The notes: generated by a model not told the origin, from the sequence alone. A stretch of DNA of 7,113 nucleotides from Anaerolineales bacterium (GCA_030673085.1 DAOVFE010000088.1:1-7113); one strand, 5' to 3'. Positions 1 to 6,921 are shown, counted from the stretch's first letter. Numbers and translations are program-made.

Positions 1-1
1 A

Positions 2-274
2 GCGGTACAGCCGACACGGGGACTGGATGTAGGCGCAATTGAGGGTGTACAGCGTTTATTGCTGGCCCAGCGCGATGCCGGAGCGGCGATCCTTTTAATT
101 TCCGAGGAATTGGAGGAGTTGATTTCGCTCAGCGACCGGATTTACGTAATCTACGAAGGTAAGATTATGGGAGAGGTCAGTCAAACAGATGCCGAAACGA
201 TCGGCTTAATGATGACCGGATCTCGTCTGGAAGATATTGAGAAGCAGAAGGGGGCGGCGAATGAAAAGCTCTGA
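2..274 (+). CDS. ABC transporter ATP-binding protein, BMP/nucleoside (sugar-type) family, C-terminal fragment
   Basis: The 5' end is cut off by the window; 90 residues and the stop codon remain, in the frame starting at base 2. The fragment opens with QPTRGLDVGAIE, the D-loop of the second nucleotide-binding domain of fused two-domain ATPases of the RbsA/MglA and BMP-nucleoside type. It continues with ILLISEELEEL, DRIYVIYEGKI and MTG, all typical of that C-terminal domain. The protein would hydrolyse ATP on the cytoplasmic side to power the two permeases that follow. Q replaces the usual catalytic Glu before PT, and ISEEL stands where an H-loop His (TH) normally sits. This degeneracy is usual for the second domain of the family and does not indicate a broken gene. 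The 3' end overlaps the next gene by 14 nt. The transported solute cannot be read from this fragment. Confidence 0.93.
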   Translation, partial: AVQPTRGLDVGAIEGVQRLLLAQRDAGAAILLISEELEELISLSDRIYVIYEGKIMGEVSQTDAETIGLMMTGSRLEDIEKQKGAANEKL

Positions 275-1397
275 AGCGACCAAATCCACTCGCCGTAATG
301 GGTTAATTCCATTCAGGATTGAACTGGAAACTCGAATGGAGCAGCCGCGCTGGCTGGGAGCTGCGGTATCCTTAGGCGCGATGATCTTTGCCTTGTTTCT
401 GGGCGGCGTCATACTCAGCATGGCCGGCGGTAATCCCATTCGCGCCTATAGTTATATGCTAAAAGCGGCTTTCGGCAGTTGGGGTGTCTTTTCGGATACC
501 CTTGTTAAAGCTACCCCGTTGATCTTAACGGGTTTGGCCTGTGCAGTTGCTTTTAGCATGCGATTGTGGAATATCGGCGCGGAAGGCCAGTTCTATGTCG
601 GCGCATTTGGAGCATCTGCGGTTGTGCTGGCGCCGCTGATTCCGCTTGATAGCCCGGCCTGGCTTATGATCCTCACTATGGTGGCTGTGGGTACTCTAGC
701 CGGTGCAGCATGGGGCTTCGTTCCGGGATTCTTGAAAGCCCGCTACAACGTCAATGAAATCATCTCTAGCTTGATGATGAATTATATCGCCGTAGCCTGG
801 AACAACTTTTTTATTTTTGCCGTCTGGAGCGAGGGGGGCTTTCAAATGAGCCCAAAGTTTCCTAAGACGGCATGGCTGCCACGCTTGACAGACTATGTGG
901 AAAAGATTCCAGCTTTTCGAGGATTAACAGCTCATTTAGGATTGGTTTTTGGTTTAGTTATGGCGGGGATTATTTGGTGGGTTCTTTACCGCAGCAAATG
1001 GGGCTATGAAATCCGGTTGATCGGAGATAACCCGCGGGCGGCGGAGTATTCTGGAATCAATATTAAGCGCAACATAGTTTTAGTAATGATGCTCTCAGGT
1101 GGGTTGGCAGGACTGGCCGGAGTCTCCGAAATCTCAGGAGTCGTGCACCGGCTGCAAGGTGCGATATCCCCCGGCTATGGATTCACCGGCATCATCATTG
1201 CCTGGTTGGCAAAGCTTAATCCGATTTTAGTAGTGCCGGTCTCGGTTCTTTTTGGGGGCTTAATTCTTGCCGGGCGAGAGATACAACCCTCAGGCGTGCC
1301 TAAATTGATTCAAGGGATCATCCTGGTATGTTTGATCGCCAGCGATTTTTTACTGCGATACCGAGTCAGTATCGTACGCCGGTCGTGGGAGAGCTGA
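261..1397 (+). CDS. ABC transporter permease, BMP/nucleoside family (first permease)
   Basis: This is a 378-residue integral membrane permease of the branched-chain/simple-sugar type (BPD_transp_2 family), close to YufP/NupP-like nucleoside permeases. I chose the ATG at 261 because AGAAGGGGG lies just upstream. An in-frame TTG at 237 would add eight Arg-rich residues and deepen the overlap with the ATPase gene. A basic cytoplasmic N-terminus (about residues 1-30) precedes roughly eight to nine hydrophobic segments, at about 32-54, 82-100, 112-130, 135-157, 165-187, 224-243, 270-290, 308-335 and 347-366. Family motifs visible are NIGAEGQF (104-111), NEIISSLMMNYIA (165-177), the cytoplasmic coupling loop GDNPRAAEYSGI (255-266) and LSGGLAGLAG (278-287). 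It should pair with the second permease to form the transmembrane channel. It overlaps the ATPase gene by 14 nt and ends 3 nt before the next gene. Confidence 0.93.
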   Translation: MKSSEATKSTRRNGLIPFRIELETRMEQPRWLGAAVSLGAMIFALFLGGVILSMAGGNPIRAYSYMLKAAFGSWGVFSDTLVKATPLILTGLACAVAFSMRLWNIGAEGQFYVGAFGASAVVLAPLIPLDSPAWLMILTMVAVGTLAGAAWGFVPGFLKARYNVNEIISSLMMNYIAVAWNNFFIFAVWSEGGFQMSPKFPKTAWLPRLTDYVEKIPAFRGLTAHLGLVFGLVMAGIIWWVLYRSKWGYEIRLIGDNPRAAEYSGINIKRNIVLVMMLSGGLAGLAGVSEISGVVHRLQGAISPGYGFTGIIIAWLAKLNPILVVPVSVLFGGLILAGREIQPSGVPKLIQGIILVCLIASDFLLRYRVSIVRRSWES

Positions 1398-1400
1398 TTC

Positions 1401-2369
1401 ATGGACCTGATTATTATCTTACAGGCAGGCGTGGCGACTGGAACAGTGCTGCTATTCGCCACAATTGGGGAAATCTTTGCTGAACGAGCCGGTATATTGA
1501 ATTTGGGCCTGGAAGGAATGATGCTTATTGGCGCGATGGCCGCCATGAAAACTGTGGTTGCGACCGGCAACCCCTGGCTTGGTGTGCTTGTGGCCATGCT
1601 TGTCGCCGGCCTTCTCAGTCAAATTCATGCGCTGATTACGATTCAATTCCAGGCCGATCAGGTGGTTAGTGGTCTGGCGCTGACTTTTCTCGGCGCCGGC
1701 CTGAGTCTGGTATTTGGCGAAGGCTTGAGCAAAGCCGGAGCGATGTCGCTCCTTCCACGCTATACCGTTCCCCTGCTCTCACGCATGCCCGTTCTTGGGC
1801 CGATACTATTCATCGATCAAAGTGTGATGGTCTATCTGGGTTATGCCCTCATTCCGCTGAGTTGGTATTACATCAACCGAACTCGGCCGGGACTTCATCT
1901 TCGGGCGATTGGCGAGTTCCCGGCGGCTGCCGACGTGCTAGGCATTAATGTCTATGCATTGCGCTATTTCTACGTCTTCATCGGCGGATTGCTGGCCGGC
2001 TTGGCGGGAGCGACGATCAGCCTGGCGGTTTCCCCCGGCTGGTTCAGCGAATTAACCACATCCGGCCAGGGATGGATCGCCATCGGTTTGGTGATTTTCG
2101 CGCAATGGAATCCGATCCGCGCTGCTTTTGGATCCTACATCTTTGGCGCGCTGCGGCGATTGATTCTGGATATCCAGGGCCCAGCAATGCTGCTCGGGTT
2201 AGCCAATCCATTCTACTACAACCCCTATTTGGGTTTCTTCCTCCAGATGATTCCATACGCGTTTACGATTGCAGTGCTGATTATTGGCTCGAGAGAGGCG
2301 CTTCGCAAACGGTTCGGCTCGCCGGCTGCATTGGGGATTCCATTTATTCGCGGCGAGAGAGGTATATAA
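1401..2369 (+). CDS. ABC transporter permease, BMP/nucleoside family (second permease)
   Basis: This is a 322-residue membrane permease, the shorter partner in transporters of the YufQ/NupQ type. ATG at 1401 follows GGGAGAG, 3 nt after the upstream stop. The protein is hydrophobic almost throughout and has the hallmark sequences of this subfamily: ERAGILNLGLEGMMLIGAM (28-46), QADQVVSGLALTFLGAGLS (84-102), the coupling loop GLHLRAIGEFPAAADVLGI (164-182), and SELTTSGQGWIAIGLVIFA (216-234) before WNP. The last helix lies near residues 281-296 and is followed by a short basic tail. With the first permease it should form the heterodimeric channel in the cytoplasmic membrane. The family commonly imports nucleosides or purine-like solutes, but some members carry other solutes, so the substrate is left open. 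The stop TAA is followed immediately by the GTG start of the next gene. Confidence 0.93.
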   Translation: MDLIIILQAGVATGTVLLFATIGEIFAERAGILNLGLEGMMLIGAMAAMKTVVATGNPWLGVLVAMLVAGLLSQIHALITIQFQADQVVSGLALTFLGAGLSLVFGEGLSKAGAMSLLPRYTVPLLSRMPVLGPILFIDQSVMVYLGYALIPLSWYYINRTRPGLHLRAIGEFPAAADVLGINVYALRYFYVFIGGLLAGLAGATISLAVSPGWFSELTTSGQGWIAIGLVIFAQWNPIRAAFGSYIFGALRRLILDIQGPAMLLGLANPFYYNPYLGFFLQMIPYAFTIAVLIIGSREALRKRFGSPAALGIPFIRGERGI

Positions 2370-3665
2370 GTGGGAAGGTTTCTGGGCTATAGCTGTTCGG
2401 TTTGCGGCGCCGAGTATGGACCGGATGAGGTTACCTATACCTGTCCGATGGACGGCGGCAATTTAGATGTGATACTTGATTATGCCGCTATTGCAAAATC
2501 AACTACGGCTGGTCAGATTATGGCATCACGGGAGGAATCCATCTGGCGCTATTTGCCGCTGTTGCCGGTGATAGAGCCAGGCCATAAGGGTACGCCGCTA
2601 TGGGCGGTGGGATGGACTCCAATGTTCAGGCCGGATAGGTTGGCTAAAAAGCTGGGATTGCAAAATTTGTGGCTCAAAGATGATGGGCGCAACCCAACTG
2701 CATCGTTAAAGGATCGAGCCAGCGCGGTCGTGGTTGCTCGGGCAGAGGAGATTGGGGTAAAGATTATTATCACCGCATCGACCGGAAACGCTGGTGCGGC
2801 GCTGGCAGGGATGGCGGCGGCGGCGCAGATGCCGGCGTTGATTTTGGCGCCTAAAAATGCCCCCCAGGGTAAAGTTGCTCAATTGCTGATGTTTGGCGCC
2901 AAAGTGATTCTAGTCAATGGCACGTACGACGACGCATTTGATCTGTCGCTTATGGCGGCCGATACGTTTGGCTGGTACTGTCGGAACACGGGATATAACC
3001 CCTTCACGGCAGAGGGCAAGAAGACGGCAGCTTTTGAGATTTGCGAACAATTCAGTAAGGCGACCGGCAAAGTCTCAGATGTAAAGTGGGGTGTGCCGGA
3101 TGCCGTTTTTGTGTCGGTTGGCGACGGCAACATCATCTCCGGTCTGCATAAAGGGATGAAAGACCTGCATGAACTTGGCTGGATCGATCGTATGCCTCGC
3201 ATCTTTGGAGTCCAGTCGCAGGGTTCCTCGGCGATTTATAATGCATTTGCCGCCGGAACTGAAGAGATTAAGCCGGTGCATGCAACTACGATTGCAGACA
3301 GTATCTCGGTTGACTTGCCTCGAGACGGCCTGCGAGCGCTGCGAGCGGCAACCCAGACCGGCGGCGCTTATATCCAGGTTTCGGATGATGATATTCTGGC
3401 GGCGATGCGCACCCTGGGCCGGGATGCGGCCGTGTTTGCTGAACCGGCAGGGGCAACGCCCTATGCCGGGCTGGTGAAGGCGGTTGAGCAAGGACTTGTG
3501 CGGCCGGATGAACAGATACTGATGCTTATTACCGGGAATGGGCTGAAAGACATCAAAGGAGCTTTGAGGGCTGCCGGAAAGGCGACGGTTATCGAGCCTG
3601 ATCTGGATGCGCTGAAAAAAGCGCTTAAACAGAGCGATTCTAGGGCTGAGGAGAGCGGCAGATAA
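2370..3665 (+). CDS. threonine synthase-like PLP-dependent enzyme with N-terminal zinc-ribbon-like segment
   Basis: This 431-residue fold-type II PLP enzyme is most like threonine synthase (O-phosphohomoserine to threonine plus phosphate, cytoplasmic). The GTG start at 2370 directly abuts the upstream stop, and GAGAGAGG at 2354-2361 serves as ribosome binding site. The N-terminus has C9-x2-C12 and C25-P-M-D28, a zinc-ribbon-like pair in which the fourth expected Cys is Asp. GWTPMFRP (81-88) and LWLKDDGRNPTASLKDR (100-116) follow, with K114 the predicted PLP lysine; the usual form is NPTGSFKDR. Other family blocks are the substrate loop ASTGNAGAA (136-144), the phosphate-binding region SVGDGN (249-254) and ITGNGLKDI (387-395) near the C-terminus. 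I give no thrC symbol because the two changes next to the lysine and the altered ribbon leave room for a paralogue with another beta-replacement or elimination substrate. It is coupled to the next gene by TAATG. Confidence 0.88.
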   Translation: MGRFLGYSCSVCGAEYGPDEVTYTCPMDGGNLDVILDYAAIAKSTTAGQIMASREESIWRYLPLLPVIEPGHKGTPLWAVGWTPMFRPDRLAKKLGLQNLWLKDDGRNPTASLKDRASAVVVARAEEIGVKIIITASTGNAGAALAGMAAAAQMPALILAPKNAPQGKVAQLLMFGAKVILVNGTYDDAFDLSLMAADTFGWYCRNTGYNPFTAEGKKTAAFEICEQFSKATGKVSDVKWGVPDAVFVSVGDGNIISGLHKGMKDLHELGWIDRMPRIFGVQSQGSSAIYNAFAAGTEEIKPVHATTIADSISVDLPRDGLRALRAATQTGGAYIQVSDDDILAAMRTLGRDAAVFAEPAGATPYAGLVKAVEQGLVRPDEQILMLITGNGLKDIKGALRAAGKATVIEPDLDALKKALKQSDSRAEESGR

Positions 3666-4645
3666 TGGAGAAGACTAAGGTATGTTTGAGCGTAATTGCT
3701 CCGGTATATAACGAGGCCGAAATCCTTGATGAACTTTATCACCGGGTAAGCATCGTTCTCGATCAAATCGGCGAACCATGGGAGCTGATCCTGGTAGATG
3801 ATGGCTGCACGGATGGCTCGACGGATAAGATCATCGAGCTGGCATCGGCGGATGAACGGGTTCGGCCGGTCATCTTTGCTCGCAACTTCGGCCATCAAAT
3901 TGCGGTGACCGCCGGGATGGATTACAGCCAAGGCGAGGCAGTTGTGATTATTGACGCCGATCTTCAGGACCCTCCAGAAGTCATTCTGGAGCTGGTAGAG
4001 AAGTGGCGTGAAGGATATGAGGTTGTTTATGCCGTTCGCACCGAGCGGGAGGGCGAGTCCTGGTTCAAAAAAACAACGGCATCATTATTTTATCGCTTGA
4101 TCTACCGGATTACCGATGTCGCGATTCCACTTGACACTGGCGATTTCCGATTGCTAGATCGCCAGGTAGTGGACGTGATGAAAAAGATGGATGAGCATCA
4201 CCGCTTCCTGCGCGGCATGGGGGCATGGGTCGGTTTTCGCCAGATAGGCGTGCCCTATAAACGGGCAGCCCGCTTTGCCGGAACTACAAAATATCCTTTG
4301 AAGAAGATGTTTGGCCTGGCAATGAATGCCATTACCGGCTTTTCCTATTTTCCGTTGCAATTGGCTACTTATTTTGGCTTTGCCAGCGCCGGGCTGGCAG
4401 TTTTGGGCTTCCTAGCCTGGATTGTTCTTCGATTGATAGGCAGCCAAACCATTTCGGGCCAAACGATCACGTTGATAGCAATTTTCTTCTTTGGTGGGGT
4501 GCAGATGATTTCGCTCGGCATCCTGGGAGAATATATCGGACGTCTTTATGATGAGGCGAAAGGTCGTCCGTTGTATATTGTTAGGAAGTTCGACAAAAAT
4601 ATTAAACCCGATTCCAAGGGCAAGAGGAGTAATGAAACAAAATGA
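3665..4645 (+). CDS. family 2 glycosyltransferase, DPM1/GtrB-like, with C-terminal membrane helices
   Basis: This 326-residue GT2 enzyme resembles the bacterial dolichol-phosphate-mannose synthase/GtrB/ArnC group, which moves a sugar from a nucleotide donor to a polyprenyl phosphate at the inner face of the membrane. VIAPVYNEAEI (10-20) starts the GT-A fold. VDDGCTDGS (44-52) holds the nucleotide-binding Asp pair, DADLQDPPE (97-105) the metal-binding DxD, GDFRLLDR (159-166) the likely catalytic region, and RGMGAWVGF (183-191) the later conserved block, before a basic stretch up to TKYPLKKM (208-215). Two hydrophobic segments at about 229-257 and 267-290 anchor the protein, followed by GEYIGRLYDE (288-297) and a polar basic tail. 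The ATG at 3665 shares one base with the upstream TAA, and GAGGAG lies before it. Its role beside a transporter and two PLP enzymes is not obvious; neither sugar nor acceptor can be assigned. Confidence 0.92.
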   Translation: MEKTKVCLSVIAPVYNEAEILDELYHRVSIVLDQIGEPWELILVDDGCTDGSTDKIIELASADERVRPVIFARNFGHQIAVTAGMDYSQGEAVVIIDADLQDPPEVILELVEKWREGYEVVYAVRTEREGESWFKKTTASLFYRLIYRITDVAIPLDTGDFRLLDRQVVDVMKKMDEHHRFLRGMGAWVGFRQIGVPYKRAARFAGTTKYPLKKMFGLAMNAITGFSYFPLQLATYFGFASAGLAVLGFLAWIVLRLIGSQTISGQTITLIAIFFFGGVQMISLGILGEYIGRLYDEAKGRPLYIVRKFDKNIKPDSKGKRSNETK

Positions 4646-6102
4646 TTGATTTAACAGTTTTCCCCGATGAGCTTGAGCGCACCGTTGAACGGGCGCGCGA
4701 GCGCAACATCATCATCCCTACATTTGCGGAGATGAAGGATCCGAGTTTGATACCCGATAAGATCAAACAAGAGCTCAGCAAAATAGGGCTGTGGGATATA
4801 ACATCTCGCAACCTGTTCCGCATTACCTGGAAGAATGAGCCGGTAGAATTCGGCGGCGGTTACGATGGCGTTAATTATATGGAGCTTCCCAAATCGCTGA
4901 CCGGCGTTGATGCTCGCATCATTGCCCTGGTTGGCAAATGGTTCCCCACCGGTTCACATAAAGTCGGCGCCACATTCGGATGCCTGGTGCCGCGATTAGT
5001 AACTGGCCAGTTTGACCCTACCAAAGATAGGGCGGTATGGCCGTCAACCGGAAACTACTGCCGCGGCGGCGCTTACGACGCCACGATTCTATCGTGTACG
5101 TCGATCGCTATTTTGCCGGAGGAGATGAGCAGGGAACGTTTTGACTGGCTGGCGAAAGTTGCCGGTGAGGTGATTGCTACTCCGGGATGTGAGAGTAACG
5201 TCAAGGAAATATTTGATAAGAGCTGGGAGCTGACAGAGACTCGCGACGATGTTGTTGTGTTCAATCAGTTCGATGAGTTTGGCAACCACTTATTCCATTA
5301 TGATGTCACCGGGAAAGCAATGGAAGAGGTCCTGGAAAAGGAACTCCGCCCGCAGGATACCTATCGCGGGGTCTGCCTGACGACCGGTTCGGCGGGGACT
5401 CTGGGCTGTGGCGACTACATGAAGGAGCTCTTCCCGACCAGCAAGGTCATCGCCGGCGAGGCGCTGCAATGTCCTACGCTTCTATTCAATGGCTATGGCG
5501 GCCATCGCATTGAGGGTATCGGCGATAAGCATGTGCCCTGGATCCACAATGTTAGAAACACCGATATGATCATCGATATCGATGATAACTTGGTTGTCAA
5601 CCTGGCCCGTTTGTTCAACGAGCCGGCGGGAAGGAAGTACCTGGCGTCAAAGGGTGTGCCAGAGAAACTGATCCAAAAGCTTGACTTGCTCGGCTTCTCT
5701 TCGCTCGCTAACATGGCAATGGCGATCAAGTTCGCCAAATATTATGAGCTTGGCGAAGATGATGTGGTCCTGACCATATGGACCGATTCGATGGAACTCT
5801 ACGAGAGCCGTTTGAAAGAAAGCCATGAGGAGTTCGGCGAATATTCCGAGAAGGATGCGGCGGCAGATTATGCCCGATGGATTTTGGGGTTGACGACGGA
5901 TCATCTCGAAGAGCTGACCTATGTGAGCCGCCGCCGGGTGCATAATCTGAAGTATTTCACCTGGGTTGAACAGCAAGGCAAGACGTACGAAGAGATTATG
6001 GATCAGTGGTATGACCCGAACTATTGGGACGATATTCATAAGCAAGTGGCGGATATGGACGCGCTGATCGAGGATTTCAACGCCAGGGTTGGTTTGATCT
6101 AA
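4642..6102 (+). CDS. fold-type II PLP-dependent enzyme, cysteine synthase/tryptophan synthase-beta-like, reaction unassigned
   Basis: This 486-residue enzyme is much longer than ordinary cysteine synthase (about 310). PTGSHKVGATFG (102-113) presents the predicted PLP lysine K107. WPSTGNYCRGGA (133-144) matches the substrate/carboxylate-binding loop, TTGSAGTLGCGDYM (247-260) fits the glycine-rich loop for the cofactor phosphate, and WTDSMELY (380-387) may contact the pyridine nitrogen. About 95 residues precede the lysine block. A charged C-terminal extension after about residue 390 carries RRVHNLKYFTWVEQQGKTYE (431-450) and WYDPNYWDDI. I recall a conserved bacterial family of this length annotated only as 'PLP-dependent' or 'cysteine synthase-like', so the reaction (beta-elimination, replacement or deamination) is open. 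The start overlaps the upstream stop in ATGA. GAGGAG at 4624-4629 sits 12 nt away, somewhat far, consistent with coupled re-initiation. It is the last gene of the operon. Confidence 0.88.
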   Translation: MIDLTVFPDELERTVERARERNIIIPTFAEMKDPSLIPDKIKQELSKIGLWDITSRNLFRITWKNEPVEFGGGYDGVNYMELPKSLTGVDARIIALVGKWFPTGSHKVGATFGCLVPRLVTGQFDPTKDRAVWPSTGNYCRGGAYDATILSCTSIAILPEEMSRERFDWLAKVAGEVIATPGCESNVKEIFDKSWELTETRDDVVVFNQFDEFGNHLFHYDVTGKAMEEVLEKELRPQDTYRGVCLTTGSAGTLGCGDYMKELFPTSKVIAGEALQCPTLLFNGYGGHRIEGIGDKHVPWIHNVRNTDMIIDIDDNLVVNLARLFNEPAGRKYLASKGVPEKLIQKLDLLGFSSLANMAMAIKFAKYYELGEDDVVLTIWTDSMELYESRLKESHEEFGEYSEKDAAADYARWILGLTTDHLEELTYVSRRRVHNLKYFTWVEQQGKTYEEIMDQWYDPNYWDDIHKQVADMDALIEDFNARVGLI

Positions 6103-6136
6103 GCGTTTATTGCGGTTGTGAAATAGCCGAGGAGCA

Positions 6137-6187
6137 ATGAGACGGTCCCATCCGGGTTTGATATGCATAGGACGAGGGCCGTCTCAT
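6137..6187 (+). terminator. inverted repeat after the operon, possible transcription terminator
   Basis: ATGAGACGG at 6137-6145 is perfectly complementary to CCGTCTCAT at 6179-6187. With T6146 bulged, CCC 6147-6149 adds three pairs with GGG 6176-6178, giving 12 pairs around a 26-nt loop. TCC/GGA (6151-6153 and 6170-6172) could extend it. It begins 35 nt past the stop of the PLP gene, a plausible place for an operon terminator. The downstream run is ATATAATTAA, not a clean T tract, and the loop is long. It could therefore instead be a processing, stability or protein-binding site. Confidence 0.45.
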
Positions 6188-6205
6188 ATATAATTAAGGA
6201 ACAGG

Positions 6206-6224
6206 TGCATAGATAGTATCTGCA
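6206..6224. repeat. small dyad, operator-like
   Basis: TGC at 6206-6208 and AGATA at 6211-6215 mirror TATCT at 6217-6221 and GCA at 6222-6224, with AT at 6209-6210 unpaired on one side. The element lies between the inverted repeat after the operon and the hypothetical gene at 6340, where a regulator site could sit. No convincing -35/-10 pair is visible near it. A second imperfect hairpin follows (GGCGATTG 6246-6253 with CAACCGCC 6267-6274, one mismatch). Either could occur by chance. Confidence 0.25.
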
Positions 6225-6326
6225 ATCGAACCGGTGGTAAGGAAAGGCGATTGGATAGCTGATCTTCAACCGCCATGACAGATAAGCAAGACAATCCAGG
6301 GAAAGGGGCCGAATTCTATAGCCACT

Positions 6327-6332
6327 GAGGAG
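6327..6332 (+). promoter_or_regulatory. strong Shine-Dalgarno site of the 155-aa gene
   Basis: GAGGAG ends 7 nt before the ATG at 6340 and is followed by a purine-only run (AGGGGG). This near-ideal site is the main support for the start chosen and for the reality of the short gene. Confidence 0.75.
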
Positions 6333-6339
6333 AGGGGGA

Positions 6340-6807
6340 ATGGAAACGCTTCAGCCGGAGGATCTTGTCCTGGTAGCAGTCTTGAAAGATCGACGCGACC
6401 TCGATATCGCCCGTTTGTTGGGATGGTATCGGATTCCGGTGCAAACGGCGCCGAAAACAGTTGAAGTAGATTGGCTGGCTTTTTATCAACCGTCTATTTT
6501 TGGCGAAGAGCAATGGGCGATTCGCTATATCGCGCCGGTTCGCGGGCACGAGCTTGTAACGCGAGTGGAACTACTGCGTGAAGAACCCGATCACCGGCGT
6601 GCCCATGAACCCTATTTCAAGATTCAGCTTGGGCCTCTTCAGCGCCTCCCGAACCCGATCCCGTCTCGCCGCTGGAAGCGGATAACTTTCCTATACACGA
6701 CTGGTGGCCGGCTGACGAAGGCTAAAGACGTTAGCGATTTACGAGTGCCCCCTTCAGCGGAGCGAGACCGCTTATGGAGGATGCTGCGGGATAGATTATC
6801 TTCGTGA
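6340..6807 (+). CDS. hypothetical protein, 155 aa, cytoplasmic
   Basis: I cannot assign a function. The protein is soluble, with no signal peptide or membrane segment, and is rich in Arg, Pro and aromatic residues. Sequence blocks that look conserved are KDRRDLDIARLLGWYRIPV (16-34), DWLAFYQPSIFG (44-55), WAIRYIAPVRGHEL (59-72), ELLREEPDH (77-85), FKIQLGPLQRLPNPIPS (93-109) and WKRITFLYTTG (112-122), ending in an amphipathic ERDRLWRMLRDRL helix (141-153). The alternation of short strands suggests a compact alpha/beta or beta-rich fold. I recall similar proteins annotated only as hypothetical, which fits a conserved family but is not evidence of role. ATG at 6340 has a strong Shine-Dalgarno site. 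The gene stands apart from the operon, 237 nt downstream and beyond an inverted repeat, so it probably has its own transcript. Codon composition resembles the upstream genes. Confidence 0.8.
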   Translation: METLQPEDLVLVAVLKDRRDLDIARLLGWYRIPVQTAPKTVEVDWLAFYQPSIFGEEQWAIRYIAPVRGHELVTRVELLREEPDHRRAHEPYFKIQLGPLQRLPNPIPSRRWKRITFLYTTGGRLTKAKDVSDLRVPPSAERDRLWRMLRDRLSS

Positions 6808-6813
6808 GAACAA

Positions 6814-6868
6814 GGCTAATCAGAATTATGCTATCGTGATGTTGCGATGATCGTTTATTTGATTAGCC
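6814..6868. repeat. inverted repeat with 37-nt loop
   Basis: GGCTAATCA at 6814-6822 is exactly complementary to TGATTAGCC at 6860-6868; a G-T and an A-T pair can extend the stem inward. A smaller stem, TATCG 6832-6836 with CGATG 6845-6849 (one wobble), sits inside. It begins 7 nt after the stop of the 155-aa gene, where a terminator might be, but no T run follows. It may instead be the boundary of the palindromic region. Confidence 0.5.
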
Positions 6869-6876
6869 AGAATGCC

Positions 6877-6892
6877 CCTCAGCTTGCTGAGG
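6877..6892. repeat. perfect hairpin 1 with CTTG loop
   Basis: CCTCAG (6877-6882) and CTGAGG (6887-6892) pair perfectly around CTTG; the loop is closed by G-C, a combination known to give a very stable tetraloop in RNA. It is the first of two tandem copies with an 18-bp period. Confidence 0.7.
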
Positions 6893-6893
6893 T

Positions 6894-6911
6894 CCCTAAG
6901 CTTGCTTAGGG
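6894..6911. repeat. perfect hairpin 2 with CTTG loop
   Basis: CCCTAAG (6894-6900) and CTTAGGG (6905-6911) pair perfectly around CTTG. Over 16 aligned bases it matches hairpin 1 at 14 positions, and the two differences lie opposite each other in the stem. No T tract follows, so a simple terminator is unlikely on the + strand. Confidence 0.7.
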
Positions 6912-6921
6912 GATAAATGGC

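Noticed and set aside
237..260. Upstream TTG start for the first permease
   Set aside because: It would add an Arg-rich octapeptide without a good ribosome binding site; the ATG at 261 has AGAAGGGGG directly upstream.
2072..2392. 106-aa + strand frame within the second permease
   Set aside because: It is out of frame with the conserved permease motifs and lacks membrane character or a domain of its own.
3461..3931. 156-aa reading frame on the - strand
   Set aside because: It runs opposite the end of the threonine synthase-like gene and the start of the glycosyltransferase gene, both strongly supported.
5647..6168. 173-aa reading frame on the - strand
   Set aside because: It lies almost entirely opposite the well-supported PLP enzyme gene and its protein has no recognisable motif; it is a shadow frame.
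6137..6193. 18-codon peptide frame in the intergenic inverted repeat
   Set aside because: The GAGGAG-to-ATG spacing is only 2 nt and the frame is the inverted repeat itself; there is not enough to call a gene.
6245..6300. Sigma-70 promoter for the 155-aa gene
   Set aside because: TTGGAT at 6251 has no acceptable -10 box at 16-18 nt spacing, and no other pair fits better.
6188..6339. Possible cobalamin-type riboswitch, prompted by GCCACTG near 6321
   Set aside because: The other conserved boxes of that riboswitch, including the downstream B12 box, are absent and the spacing is wrong.
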